This document shows positions 1-10,943 of a stretch of DNA of 64,000 nt, piece after piece; the first letter of the stretch is position 1, and the number at the start of each line of letters is the position of its first letter. The DNA lies in the NCBI RefSeq assembly GCF_014905175.1, contig NC_057792.1, positions 12,937,321 through 13,001,320 of the forward strand, given 5' to 3'. The translations under genes and the position numbers were made by a program. The stretch is from Aphidius gifuensis (taxonomy: Eukaryota; Arthropoda; Insecta; Hymenoptera; Braconidae). The notes beneath the pieces were generated by a model. The model ran no database searches. It had not been told where the DNA came from and saw only the letters and a list, made by a program, of their open reading frames with translations.

Positions 1-572
1 TAATGAAAATAACAATGAATTATTTGTGCATGAGGAAACACAATTATCGCTGCATTTCGAAGTGCTTGTTCAAAGTCTTGGTGAATCATTGTTGGTATTA
101 TATTTGGTGCTAGATGTGTTTGAAAATGTCTTAATATTTGTTCATATAATTCTGCTGTTTTTCTTGTCATGAGGGCCCATGCAAGAGGTACAGTCTGTTC
201 AAGCAAAAAAAATATAAACATATAAATATGAACAGTTTTGAATAAAAATAAGAATTATATTATAATTTTACAGCTTACACTATTATCAATACGACCCATG
301 ATTGTAAATAATTGAGTAATGTTTAATAATCTTGGACAATCTCTGAACGTTGCATCTAAATACAATTCTTGTATATTGACTAATGTCGATAAAAAATCAG
401 GGTTACCAAAAATTGTTGCTGAAGTTGATCTGTCAATGTAAATAGTGTGTACAACCATCATCCCCTGTGGATATTCACGATATTTTGACCATTGATTTTG
501 ATTTATAAGTAGATTATATTCAAGAAGTGTTCGAGGAGTACGTGGATGAGTTGAACGTCGCCAACGATTCAT
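1..572 (-). CDS. MULE-type transposase fragment with one short intron, cut by the window edge
   Basis: Read on the minus strand, 572-279 encodes about 98 residues that include YLDATFRDCPRLL followed by QLFTI, which resembles the first catalytic Asp region of MULE transposases (PF10551). Positions 194-1 continue with TVPLAWALMTRKTAELYEQI and then an HQDFEQALRNA stretch and FPHAQIIHCYFH, the usual second Asp and the conserved HA..GC.FH region. A clean GTAAG...TTGAACAG intron (195-278, 84 bp) joins the two blocks in phase 0. The C-terminal half lies beyond the left edge. The region upstream (573-960) has weak exon-like stretches with stops, so the N-terminus is uncertain. It is a different MULE lineage from the one at 54-63 kb. 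Intactness cannot be judged from this fragment. Confidence 0.7.
195..278 (-). other. candidate spliceosomal intron in the MULE fragment
   Basis: On the minus strand the donor is AGT|GTAAG and the acceptor a T-rich tract ending TTGAACAG. It is 84 bp long, phase 0, and restores one reading frame across a region that otherwise contains stops. The length matches the other introns found in this window. Confidence 0.6.
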
Positions 573-1424
573 TGACCATTTTTACAACCTGTTGATACAA
601 TAATATAATATATAGATAAATAACAATAATAAAAGTAGATAAGGTAATATATTTAAATTAAATAACCTGTAGTACATGATGTACCAGTTGCAGTCAACGC
701 ATTGATACAAAGCTTTTTAGAAAATATTATAGATACTGTAACGTTTTTTCGATATATTTTAGCAGATGATTTATTTAAAATTGGTATATCCAATTGTTAC
801 CAGAACAATTTTTATTATTTTTTGATCTTCTCATAGGATATTTTTTTTGTCCTTTAACCGTTATTGAATCTGAATTTGTTGACATCATTAGTGAATGTAC
901 AGTGCACAATATAAACAACATGACAACTGGCATTAAAACCTGCGTTATTGTTACCATCTAAAATTAAATAATAATTCATTTAAATTTGTTTGTTGAATCC
1001 GGTACTTTTTGTTAAATGAAAAAAAACCAAGTTGTTTAACAGCCAACCATGTAACCGTGATAAGACCATGTCCAGCTTTGGCCTTTGGAAACGAGAAACC
1101 TATTTTAAATAAAAAATAAACATTTCTTTATAAACAATAAATAAACTGTTATATACTTAAAACAATTTAACAAATTTATATAAAATTTTTTGTAGCTTAT
1201 AAAATAAAAAAAAATAAGTGCAATAATATTTATAAATATTAATCAGTAAATTATTAAATTATCATTATTATTGTTGTTGATGGAAAATAATAATATATAA
1301 TAATAATAATAATAATCATAAAAAAACATTATTTAAAAGTTAGTTAAATTTAACAATAAAATAAATGAAAAATAATAACAATAATTACCTTTGCGAAATG
1401 TATTATGCCATCTTGCGAAAAAAC
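573..1424. other. no clear gene; AT-rich, weak exon-like stretches upstream of the MULE fragment
   Basis: A minus-strand open stretch at 775-957 and a Cys-containing stretch around 665-760 could be decayed upstream exons of the MULE gene, but stops interrupt them and no domain is recognisable. The rest is AT-rich with runs of AAT. Confidence 0.4.
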
Positions 1425-1800
1425 CAATATGGCGTCGTATGAAAAATAGGACCCCGGGAATTTCAAAAATTTAAAATGGCGTCTTATAGAAAAAACCAAT
1501 ATGGCGTCTTATAGAAAAACCAATATGGCGTCTTACAAAAAATCGGACCCCCCATGGCGATTTGACCTAATTAATCAATTGGAAGACCCCCTGTGGCGAT
1601 TTGACCTAATTAATTAATTAATCGATTTAATTAATTAATTCAAGGACCCCCTGCGATTTGACCGACCTAATTAATTTGCGGACCCCTGGGGTGAGGCCTC
1701 GTGGATTCCGGGAAATCACCCGCGAATCACAGCGGGGGTCGCGGGCGGCACAGCGAGGGGTGTCCCAGAACTCTCCTATATATACTACTGTCGATGTTAA
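1425..1800 (+). repeat. promoter-like repeat block with clustered ATGGCG motifs
   Basis: Four copies of ATGGCGTC (1429, 1476, 1501, 1525) and one ATGGCGAT (1554) are spaced about 24-47 bp apart, followed by several GACCCCCTG...GATTTGACCTAATTAAT units and a GC-rich stretch ending in TCCTATATATAC. The same order of motifs recurs at about 22,770-23,060, just upstream of a transposase-like gene, so this looks like the 5' end of a repeat family. AAnATGGCG is the core bound by YY1/Pho-type zinc-finger proteins; use as a binding site here is inference. Confidence 0.5.
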
Positions 1801-1859
1801 AACAAATTTTGGTTTTTTTTTTTCCACAAACAGACATGATATTTTTTTTTTCTTTTTTG

Positions 1860-2106
1860 GGCCTTATTAGATTTAATATGCCTATTTTCGGACATGGCTC
1901 AATTCCAAATATTGACGGATCAATTCCGGCAATGTTTTAATCGACGACGCTTCATCTGCAGACTCTACGATATTTTTTTCAAATTTTTCGGTCGTTTATT
2001 TTTTTTTTTATTCAACGATATGTAGTGTCACAAACTTTTTTTTTACAATATTTTTGTAAACAGCAAGAAAAAAAATGAAAAATTCTACGGAACACTTAGG
2101 GTGCAC
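1860..2106 (+). repeat. dispersed repeat related to the 50.6-51.05 kb copy
   Basis: The stretch containing GACGGATCAATTCCGGCAAT, then CGGTCGTTTATTTTTTTT, and ending with GGTGCACCTTGGGGAACTTG is nearly the same as 50,764-51,045. It matches in reverse orientation the monomers of the 287-bp tandem array at about 48.9-50.1 kb. It abuts, and probably truncated, the integrase relic that begins at about 2,110. Confidence 0.7.
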
Positions 2107-2109
2107 CTT

Positions 2110-2705
2110 GGGGAACTTGACTATCTTTTTTTTAAATTTATTTTTCTGATAATATTGATTTGAACTTTTAAATGCAGTTTGCTTTAAAATTTTCATATTG
2201 TCATCAACAACTTTTGCTGGTGCCATTTTGATTGCACGATGTTTTGTATTATTATATTGTTCAATTAATTTTCAAAGTACAATTTATTTTGAATTTTTCT
2301 ATTAAATCTTTCAACTATTGATACTTTAATATGGGTGGAAGTTGAATACATATGAACATTGTATTTTTTTAACATCGCTCGAAAAATGAAATTATAAAAT
2401 TCTGTTTCTTGATCCACATAAAGATTTTTACAAACTCGTCCTGTTCGAAATATTGATTCCATTGCAGCTGACTCTTCTTTTCCAGTCTTGCTTTTGAGTT
2501 TAATAGCCCAACTGAACTTTGAAAAAATATCAATGACAGTCAAGATATATTTATATCCAGAATTTACAGATGAGTGTTCAATTATGTCAACAAGATCAGC
2601 GTGCCAAGTTTCATCCTTATCTCTAATATCAACTTTACGTCTTGGAAAACTTCGCCGAGCTGGTGCATGAAGCTCTCGCACTAGGGCTCTTTTAAATACA
2701 GTCAT
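2110..2705 (-). pseudogene. Polinton integrase relic (relic A)
   Basis: The minus strand encodes VRELHAPARRSF, DETWHADLVDI, YILTVIDIFSKFSWAI, LYVDQETEFYN and VSIVERFNRKIQ. These align by eye with the Polinton integrase at 33,473-34,399 in this window (rve/DDE fold, PF00665): first Asp in HADLVD, second in VDQETEF, Glu in IVERFN. A further piece (MAPAKVVDDNMKILKQTAF) continues at 2,226-2,110 after a frame change. The chromodomain end is missing, cut by the dispersed repeat at 1,860-2,106. Start and end are degraded. Confidence 0.8.
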
Positions 2706-2746
2706 GTGTCATTGAAAGTAGTTTGATGACTGAATTTTAACCAATT

Positions 2747-3703
2747 TTAATGTATAATGTTGGCTTCTCTTAGTTCTTCAATGATTGACATGATTTCATT
2801 ATCGTGACTTAAATTGCCAGCTGTCCGTAAAGCAACTATCAATCTCAAACGATCAACAAGCTCGTTTAGATCACCCCAATAAACATAATTAACTTTGGAT
2901 TGATTTTTACTTTGAATTATCATATTTGTTGGTAGTAAACCAGAACCATGATGTTGTGCACTGTTCATGTGAGGTAATATAAATGTAATATGCTTTCGTG
3001 ATACTGTATTTTTCACTGTATTTTTAGAATTATGATACCTATAATTTGTGTTGAGAAAAATTTGAGCATAATTTTTTTCATCAATTGCAGTGACTTTTGT
3101 TTTTTCAGGAGTTATTTTCATGAATAATATTAATAATAATTCCAGTAGTCGTTGTGTTATTTTATATGTTTCATCAGCAATATTCATATGATTTTAGCAT
3201 TTCCAATTTTATCTTCTCTGCTGCTTTTTTTTTACCCCATAATCTTTATCCCATTGTAAAGTATCTATTTTATTTAAATATTGAGTTGTTGAATCATTTT
3301 TAAGACCTGTTTCATCTGCTTCTTGCTCTATCAGTTGTAGATCTTTAATAGTATCGAGAAAAGGCTCTGTTTCCTCAACAGAACTGAGATTTTGTTCTGT
3401 GTTTATAATTTCAAAATTACTTTAATGCGCTCTATCAGAAATGATACTGTCTTCTTCTTTCTCAGAATCATATATGTTGTCTTTACTAATTTCGCTTTTG
3501 TTATTATTTATTGTTGGTGTTATTTTAGCAGCTATATTTTCAAGTGGTCCAATGACTGGTTTTAAGTACTCGTTAGCAGTTTCAGATATGCTTTCTTTCT
3601 CTAATTTCAATAATTGATGTTTCTTCTTTATGACATCTCTAACTTTCTCTATTTCTTCAAGAAATTTCGCTTCTTTTGCCAGTGCTTTCTTCTTGAGAGG
3701 CAT
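2747..3703 (-). pseudogene. DUF8207-like Polinton protein relic (relic A)
   Basis: Two minus-strand blocks correspond to the N- and C-terminal parts of the protein at 31,787-32,695. The first (3,703-3,422) has VRDVIKKKHQLLKLEKESIS with the same spacing as the intact copy's IRQKHKILKLGQETS. The second (3,187-2,747) ends with YVYWGDLNELVDRLRLIVAL and NEIMSIIEELREA. Between them (3,190-3,420) the frame is lost. The order (this gene, then integrase, same strand) is as in the complete element except that the fibre-like gene is absent. I recall the domain name from insect Polinton proteins; function is unknown. Confidence 0.7.
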
Positions 3704-4560
3704 GTTGACTCAACAGGATATAAACATGAACTAATATATTTTTAAAAAATTGTATCGTTATTTATATTTATAAAACAATCAAAATTTTTTCTGTATCTAC
3801 CATCATTTATATTCCGATCTTTGTCAATACATGAGAAACAGTATTTCTCTTCCCAACTCTTGATACATATCTGAAGAAATTTATTAGACTCCATATCAAT
3901 AGTTGCACTAATTGAAAAAAGTATAAAGTCAAATGTTTTATATGGAAAAAATCAGTCAATCATCAACCATGATAGAGCATACAAATAATAAAAATTAGAA
4001 GAAAAATAAAAAACGTTTTCGAAAATTTCACGAACATTTCGTTAAAAATTGAAATTTTCCACTTTTAAGTTTTAAAATATGCCGAAAATGAAATTTTACC
4101 AAGATATGTTTTAATTTTGTTTTATTTTTTTGTATTTAAAAATTTAATTTTTTTTTCAAAAAATTTTGAAAAAAAAAAATTGAAAAAAAAAAAAAAGAGC
4201 ATATAAACGTCTCGGCCCATTCTAATTTTTAATCGAACACACGTAGATTGAGTACCTTATTTTATGGAAAAAATTTCATGTATTTAAATTGGGGCTTTTT
4301 TCATGAAAGAAGAGAATTAACATTAAAACACTCTACTTTACCGGCTAAAATACGTCATAAAATTTCCGAAAAAATTCAGGCTGCATAAAAAGCCAAAAAC
4401 AATGTATAAAAAAATTTTCAACTCAATCCGACAAGGTCAGGCAGATGACTAGCTGAATTGACTCAGAATGCCCCATATATAATATTGCATTATCGAATTT
4501 TGTTTTAAATATTCTCAAATAGATACTTACGGAATATTATAAAGTACCCAGGTGAAATTT
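3704..4560. other. no gene seen; AT-rich sequence
   Basis: Mostly A/T homopolymer-rich DNA. No open frame with recognisable content and no clear repeat structure. Confidence 0.4.
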
Positions 4561-4670
4561 AGTGTCGATTTTCGACACGCAGTGTCCATTCGACGTCGAA
4601 ATTCGAGCTCGAAACGACATCGAAAGGTGACGTTTTTCGACGTCGAACCGATGTCGATCCGACTGTGGCG
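4561..4670. repeat. cluster of 12-bp TCGA-rich perfect palindromes
   Basis: TTCGACGTCGAA occurs at 4,589-4,600 and 4,636-4,647, and TTCGAGCTCGAA at 4,602-4,613, each its own reverse complement. TTTTCGACAC and GATGTCGATC surround them. The block is far more CpG-rich than its surroundings. It may be part of an unrecognised repeat. Confidence 0.6.
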
Positions 4671-4879
4671 CGTCATACGGTGATAATATTAACATATTTA
4701 TGATAGGGCTCAGTAGATGGCAGAGTGAGTGATTTTCGACAGATTTATTTACGTATCATTAATTTGAGCAGGGATGGGCATACTGTGAGTTTTTGAGTTG
4801 TTTACAATTATCCAGAAATGAAACGTTTAAAACAGGAGAAATTACATGTATTTAATTTGTTAAATAAATAAATGACTAA

Positions 4880-5008
4880 GGACAAGCAGTAGCTAAAGGA
4901 AAGATGTAGCTAAGGAATTAATGTGACTAAGGAATTATTTCCTTGAAACATAATTCTTTGGCAACCTCAATTCCTTAGCTACATCTTTTCCTTAGCTACT
5001 GCTTTTTC
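4880..5008. mobile_element. palindromic MITE-like inverted repeat
   Basis: Arms of about 34 bp (4,885-4,918 and 4,970-5,004), reading AGCAGTAGCTAAAGGAAAG on the left and its near-complement on the right, enclose about 50 bp. A truncated second copy follows at 5,111-5,215. No clear target duplication. Confidence 0.6.
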
Positions 5009-5110
5009 TTGGACGCTTGTATTTTTAAAAAATAAATTTACATGTATTTTATTTATAAAATAAATAAATGTCAAAAAAATGTCAAGAAAAGATGAATAAA
5101 AATGAAAATT

Positions 5111-5215
5111 GACTAAGGAATTATTTCCTTGAAACATAATTTTTTGGCAACATTAATTCCTTAGTCACATTAATTCCTTAGCTACATCTTTTCCTTAGCT
5201 ACTGCTTTTCCTCGG
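5111..5215. mobile_element. truncated second copy of the palindromic MITE
   Basis: It repeats GACTAAGGAATTATTTCCTT and TTCCTTAGCTACATCTTTTC from 4,909-5,005 with small changes, but lacks the left arm. Confidence 0.55.
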
Positions 5216-5419
5216 ACATTTTTTATTTATTTTATAAATACGAGCACATTGGCGCGCTACGCGCGCCTGTATCTATTCCTTCTAAAAGGTTCATTGTTCA
5301 TTGATTTTATAAACACAAGTATTATCATAAAAAAAAAAAAGAATGAATAAATTGACGAAAAATTTTTTTAATTTATTTATTTACACATAAATCACATATA
5401 ATTCACACGTAATTTTTAG

Positions 5420-6095
5420 TCTAATAACATCGAGATTGAATGTTTACTGAAAAAGTTGTGCTACCTTAATATGTCAATTTTAAAAAAAAATATAAAGAAT
5501 ATTTTAAAAAATTTTGTTTTTGAATTATTTCTTCACACATAAAAAACACATAATTCGCACAAAATTTAAAGCCCAATTGCATCGAGATCCGATGATTATT
5601 GAAAAAGTTGTGCTAGCTTAATATTTGAATTTTTTAAAATAATGTAAAAAATAAAAAAATAAATTTTCTTTCAAATTTATTTTTTCACACATAAAAAACA
5701 CATAATTTGCACAAAATTTTAGGCCAAATGCATCGAGATCCGATGATTATTAAAGAGGTTGTGCTAGCTTAATATGTCAATTTTTTAAAAAAATATAAAA
5801 AATATTTAAAAAATTTTTCTTTCAAATTTATTTCTTCACACATAAAAAACACATAATTCGCACAAAATTTTAAGCCCAATCGCATCGAGATCCGATGATT
5901 ATTAAAAAAGTTGTGCTCGCTTAATATGTCAATTTTTAAAAAAAATATTTAAAAAAATTTTCTTTGAAATTTATTTCTTCACACATAAAAAATACATAAT
6001 TCGCACAAAATTTTAAGCCCAATTGCATCAAGATCTAATAATTATTAAAAAAGTTGTGCTAGCTTAATATGTCAATTTAAAAAAAAAAAATATCA
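5420..6095. repeat. satellite-like tandem repeat, ~142-155-bp unit, five copies
   Basis: GTTGTGCTAGCTTAATATGTC or close variants recur at 5,453, 5,608, 5,759, 5,910 and 6,052. Between them each unit has ACACATAAAAAACACATAAT, CGCACAAAATTTTAAGCCCA and GCATCGAGATCCGATGATTA. The GTGCTAGCTT core also appears in the hairpin repeats at 47.8-48.5 kb, so the two arrays may be related. Confidence 0.8.
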
Positions 6096-6489
6096 AAAAA
6101 AATTTTGTTTACTCGCTTTTTTTTGTTGTTTTTTCGTTGCTAACGAGATAAATAAAAAAAATAATAGAAAAAGGCAAACAAAGAAATTTGTATGAGAGTA
6201 AGTGAGAAAAAAACAATGACCAATAAAATGTTCGGAAGACCGATGATGTTATTAGGATAGGCAGCTGTTGAATCTTGCGGAATGGAGCGATCGGAAGAAG
6301 CCAGTGCATATTATCACCAGTAACGGTGCTAGTAAGTCGTATGCTCAAAGTCACATGTTGTTTTTATTTATTTTTTTTTCCATCAAGTTCAATGACTTTT
6401 TTTTTTTTTTTTTTGCGTTTATATATACAATTAATTCATTAATTAATTTTAATTTTTAAGTTTAAATTATTTTTTTAATTGTCAATTAA
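6096..6489. other. no gene supported
   Basis: AT-rich with T homopolymers. Short open frames exist on both strands but have low-complexity composition and no recognisable motif. Confidence 0.35.
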
Positions 6490-6829
6490 TAACTATTTCA
6501 ATTTTCTAATAAAATGTAGGCTAGATGTCAACGATTTATTGATGTAACATCTGGAAATTCTAAATGTCGTATTTTTATCATCACAATCATCATCATCTTG
6601 ATTTTTAGAACAGTTGAATGTTAAGTTTGGAGATACAAACTGTAAATGAATACTGTCATTAATGTTTTGATTTTATTCTAAATAATAATATGAGTCTAAA
6701 TCTGTTGTTACAATGCATAGCTTTAATGATGGGGCAAATCAGTATCATATGTAGCATTAGCAATTAATGATTTTCTAACTGATGGTGTTGATAATGCACT
6801 TTTTAATTCACTTGAAGTAAATGTTTTAT

Positions 6830-7944
6830 TATTTTTCTATTTTTTTTTTACAAACTTTCTAACGATTCCGTGAATGTCTCATTATTTTCTATTGACAATT
6901 TCGTTATATTTTGTTGATAAAACATCAATTCTAAAGTCTCAAATTTTCACCATTAAAAACATTTGATGATTCAGTAAAAGTATCATTATTTTTTTTTGCC
7001 TAATACATTTAACGATTTAGACGTAAAAGTATTATTTGTATTAGTAAGAGTATTACTGTGAAAACTATCGTCAATTCCACCATTTGAATTATCCAACTAA
7101 TCTTTAGAAGATGGATTACTTCCAGAAACATCAATAAACATACTTATTTGCATCATTGATTCAGTTAAAATTTGTGAAACAGGCATTGCTAAACGATCAC
7201 CGTTACATTGTGAATATTTCAATCCATTGTTAATAAATTTATTATTGTTATTTTCGTTTTCATTAATTTTATCAATATCTGTTGATGTATCTAAAAAAAA
7301 TGGTCTTGATGTGTTCATAATTGTTGCATCCTCAAAATCAGTCGTTCAACTGATAAAAGAATAAATACCTGATGTGTTCATAATTGTTGCATCCTCAAAA
7401 TCAGTCGTTCAACTGATAAAAGAATAAATACCATTTGATTGTGACATATTTAAAAATGCATCAAGACTTTTTTGACCATTTGATAATGACAATTATATTA
7501 ATAACGTGCTTGACACTGATGGTCTCAACATTGTTGACACATGTTCTTTGTCTTTTTGATTTTTATTATCATTTTCATTATTTATTTTTATTGATGATTC
7601 TTGTTGATAATTTAATTTCCAAACATTATTACTTCTTGGTGATGTTATTTCCATTGTTAATTCCAAACTTATTCTTCCATTTTTTTCAATCTCGTAAAAG
7701 TTTTTAGATCAATTGTTTTTGTTGTATCATTTGACAAATCATTAGGTGAACTTACTGATAAATCCTTTCTTAACCAAGCTTGAAGATCTTCGGCACTTGA
7801 TGATATTCTGTCACTCACTGACAGCAACCTTCTTTCATTGTCATCAAAATTAACATGTGATCGATCAAATATACCATCGAGAAATTTGTTGATAATGATG
7901 TCTTGGGCATCATTGTTATAAATATTATTCACTTTATCTGACAT
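6830..7944 (-). pseudogene. decayed Asn/Ser/Thr-rich protein of unknown family
   Basis: A minus-strand reading starts with MSDKVNNIYNNDAQ at 7,944 and runs for 91 residues. It then continues in other frames with Asn/Lys/Ser-rich stretches, through MNTSRPFFLDTSTDIDK (7,318-7,097) and Asn-rich segments down to about 6,830. Several stops and frame changes break it. Similar phrases recur (DTFTES, ETFTES, NTFTSKS), suggesting internal repeats. A 62-63-bp tandem duplication sits at 7,308-7,432. I do not recognise the family; it could be a decayed host gene or an accessory ORF of a repeat. Confidence 0.3.
7308..7432. repeat. 62-63-bp direct tandem duplication
   Basis: GATGTGTTCATAATTGTTGC begins at 7,308 and again at 7,371; the two units look identical apart from the last base. 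The lack of divergence suggests a recent event. Confidence 0.85.
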
Positions 7945-8216
7945 TTTATTATTATTATTATTTATTACTCAAACTTACTAAATAGTTGTGCATCAACCAT
8001 TACAAAAAGATGAACAAGTCAAAAATAGTATTTAAAAATATGTTAGCTTTTTTGCTCTATAGACAGATGCTTCTGGTAGCTGATTTAGATATTCAAAAAT
8101 AATCCCTTTCACATATAATGTAAAAAAAAAAACTCATTAAAGGCAATGAAAAGAAAAATAAACAACAACATGTGACTTGGAAACATAGATAAAAGTATCA
8201 TTATTCAATTCGCGCT

Positions 8217-8670
8217 ATCGATGCGATATTGAATACTCCGAATATACCTAAAGATTTTTTCACACCATTTACTATTCTTGCTTAATTTTATTTTTATTAT
8301 GTTCTCAAATTGCTCTGGATCTGGAAGCAATATTGCTTTGTGTTGCTTTGATTTGATTTGATTTTATTTATAATGTTTGTCAGAGTGCCCTAACTTTTGA
8401 AAGAAATTTAAAAAAAAACGCAATTTCTGAAACTGTAATAATCCCACCAACATATGGCGCGCGCACCATCGATGCGATATTGAATACTGTACTGATATAA
8501 AGGTTTTTTCACACTATTCAACTATTCTTGCTCAATTTTATTTTATAATGTTATCGAATTGCTCTGGACTTGGAAGCCATATTACTTTGATTTGATTTTG
8601 GTTTCTAATGTTTGTCAGAGTGACCTGAGTTTTGAAGGAAATATCAAGAAAAACCCAATTTCTGAAATTG
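8217..8670. repeat. ~251-bp tandem duplication, two diverged copies
   Basis: ATCGATGCGATATTGAATAC begins at 8,217 and 8,468. Both units continue with TTTTTTCACAC, CTATTCTTGCT, AATTGCTCTGGA and ATGTTTGTCAGAGTG, with scattered substitutions and indels. Confidence 0.75.
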
Positions 8671-8848
8671 ATTTTGAAGTTTAAAAAAAAAGTATACATC
8701 TAAAAAATCTGTTTTTTTTAATTAAAAAGTTTGATATTGATTCAATAGGATGATCGGAAGACAAAATATCTTTATCTGATCAATCATATTTTAAAATAAA
8801 TTCCCAAGGAATTGGACGGTTAGGGTTAGCTCTATGCCGATAATATAT

Positions 8849-8914
8849 AGGCACGGTAGTTAATCTCGTTTCCCCCACTTTTTTTTTTTTCTCATACTTG
8901 ACACTACCGTGCCT
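8849..8914. repeat. 12-bp perfect inverted repeat (hairpin) with a T-rich loop
   Basis: AGGCACGGTAGT (8,849-8,860) and ACTACCGTGCCT (8,903-8,914) are exact complements around a 42-bp loop. GGTTAGGGTTAG lies just upstream (about 8,818). It sits at the truncated end of the LINE relic and may be the end of a small inserted element. Confidence 0.55.
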
Positions 8915-8934
8915 CTTGATTATATTTGTTGGAT

Positions 8935-10215
8935 TGCTGTTGTTATTTGTGTTTACAAGTGATCTCGTTTTTTTATAAACTGATTTAAAGAATGTTGCAA
9001 GTGTTTCTGCAATGTCTATTCAGTCTGTTATTGTCAAATTACCATTTGTTAAATATCTAATATCTTTGTTTTCATTTTTGATGCCTTTTATATGTTGCTA
9101 AAATGCATTGGGATTTTTATGTATATTGTTTTCAATGTTTTTCAAGTAGTTGTCTCTTGCAATCCTTGTCTCATTTTTGATAGATTCTCTCAATGCAGTA
9201 TACTCAAGATTTGTTGTGGTCGAGTTGTTCTTTTTGATGTACTTTATTTTTATGGATTATCTTTTTTATTAAGTCTCTGGTCATCCACTTTGGGAACTTG
9301 TTTTTATTGAGAATGTAACTTTTCTCTTTGTTTATTGGTGCAATTTGGCTGACAGCATAATATAAATTATTATAAAAATGATCAACAGTTGTATCATTAT
9401 TTTGAGTTGATAACATGTTTGACCAATCAATAAATGAAAAATGAAAATTTAAATCATCATATGATACCTTGTTATTGTGTAAATTTATTCTGTTGCCCAT
9501 TGTGTAAGACACATTATTATTAATTGTATTTTTACTGTCAATATTCATATTGAGATTATGATCAATGGTTGCTTCCGCAATAATAGGTGGGTGTTAAGTA
9601 TCAATGATAACTATACCGTCAGTTGCCTGTACCACTTGGCAGGTAATATTCTCATTGTTGTATGTAAATATAAGATCAAGAATATTACCATCAATATTCA
9701 TAATATTGTTGTGTTGTACAAGTCGAAGTATGTTACTAAAATCATGAAGAATAGATGTTCTTGATATTAATCCATTAAAAGGTACATCATGAGTCATGTA
9801 TTTAGTGTTGAAATCACTAGTTATGACACTTGTTGTGTTGTTATGGATAATGTGGTCAGTCAGGTCTGTGAAATATTCCTCAAATATGTTGTTATTAACT
9901 GCTTTGCATACTGGTGGAATGTATATTGTGATATATTCATCGGTGAATGTTTAATTATAATTTTGACACATAATGTCTCAATTGCCATGTTTTGATTAAA
10001 TTTTTCACATTAAGCAACTTCTTTGGACATGAGATTTATATTGTTTATCTCGGTCAGCTCTATATATATTATATTAAGAACTGTTAATAAACTCATTTGA
10101 TAATTTGTTGGAATTTAACCATGTTCCTGTAAATACAATTATGTCATTATTGTTTGTTGTCGTATTAATAAGTACATCCTCAAATTTGCTATTTATGCCT
10201 CTAGTGTTTTGATAA
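8935..10215 (-). pseudogene. LINE ORF2 relic (endonuclease and pre-RT part)
   Basis: From high to low coordinates the minus strand shows a decayed AP-endonuclease C-terminal part: TSDFNTKYMTHDVPF near 9,790-9,830, then NIDGNILDLIFTYN near 9,680. The linker before the reverse transcriptase follows, with KFPKWMTRDLIKKIIHKNK near 9,240-9,310. Next is a phrase with IKGIKNENKDIRYL near 9,050-9,090, then ATFFKSVYK near 8,960-8,990, typical of the region just before RT in jockey/R1/I-like LINEs. The RT domain is missing. Several frameshifts and stops are present. With ORF1 at 10,944-11,669 it forms one element broken by a MITE. Confidence 0.75.
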
Positions 10216-10219
10216 TATA

Positions 10220-10912
10220 CCGTCTGTCCATTTTAATTTATCAATGGATTTTTTTCGAAAAATAAAGCCTTAATTGTAAAATGTTTCAAGTAAAAGTTGT
10301 AGGGTTTAGAAGGGGACGAAGAAAAAAGAAAAATCAAAATTCGAAAAATCTAAAATGGCGGAGTTTCCGGTATAAACATAGTTTTTTTCAATGGATACTG
10401 CATTTTTTTTTTTTCACCAAAACGTTTTCTACATCAAAACTAACACTTTTTATTTGAAAAATTTTTCGATAAAATCACTTTTTTTTCGGCCCGATTTTAT
10501 CTGTTTATCGATTTTCCTGAAAAAATATGGCTTTAATTAAAAAATGTTATTTAGAAAAGTTGTAGCGCTCAAAAAAACAAAAACAAAAAAAAAAACAAAA
10601 AATTTCAATTTTAAAATGGCGGAGTTTCCGGTATGAACCTTTTTTTTTCGAGGTTAGGTGTAAATTTTTTTTATTAAAAAATTGTTCACATCAAGGCTAA
10701 CACTTTTTCTGAATAAAATTTTCCGGAAAAATCGATTTTTTTTTCAAAACTTTGTTCATGCTTATAACTCCGCCATTTTGAATTTTTTTCGAATTTTTTT
10801 TTTTTTTTTTTTTCGTCTCCCACAAACCCTACAACTTTTACTTGAAACATTTCACAATCTAAGCTATATTTTTCCAAAAAAATCCATTGATAAATTAAAA
10901 TGGGACAGTCTG
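10220..10912. mobile_element. 693-bp foldback MITE inserted in the LINE relic
   Basis: Inverted ends: GTCTGTCCATTTTAATTTAT on the left, followed by CAATGGATTTTTTTCG, and the near-complement AAAAAAATCCATTGATAAAT...GGGACAGTC on the right. Both sides are flanked by TATA (10,216-10,219 and 10,913-10,916), compatible with a TA or TATA target duplication. Inside, AAAATGGCGGAGTTTCCGGT occurs near 10,362 and 10,613, with a diverged inverted version near 10,765. No coding capacity. It separates LINE ORF1 from ORF2. Confidence 0.75.
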
Positions 10913-10943
10913 TATATTTAATTTAATTTCTTTATTTTATGTG

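Noticed and set aside
5240..6110. CRISPR-like array
   Set aside because: Unit length is ~150 bp without short unique spacers, and the DNA is eukaryotic; it is an ordinary satellite.
8818..8830. Telomere-like GGTTAGGGTTAG
   Set aside because: Only two units, with no array; chance or an insertion-site remnant is more likely than an interstitial telomere.
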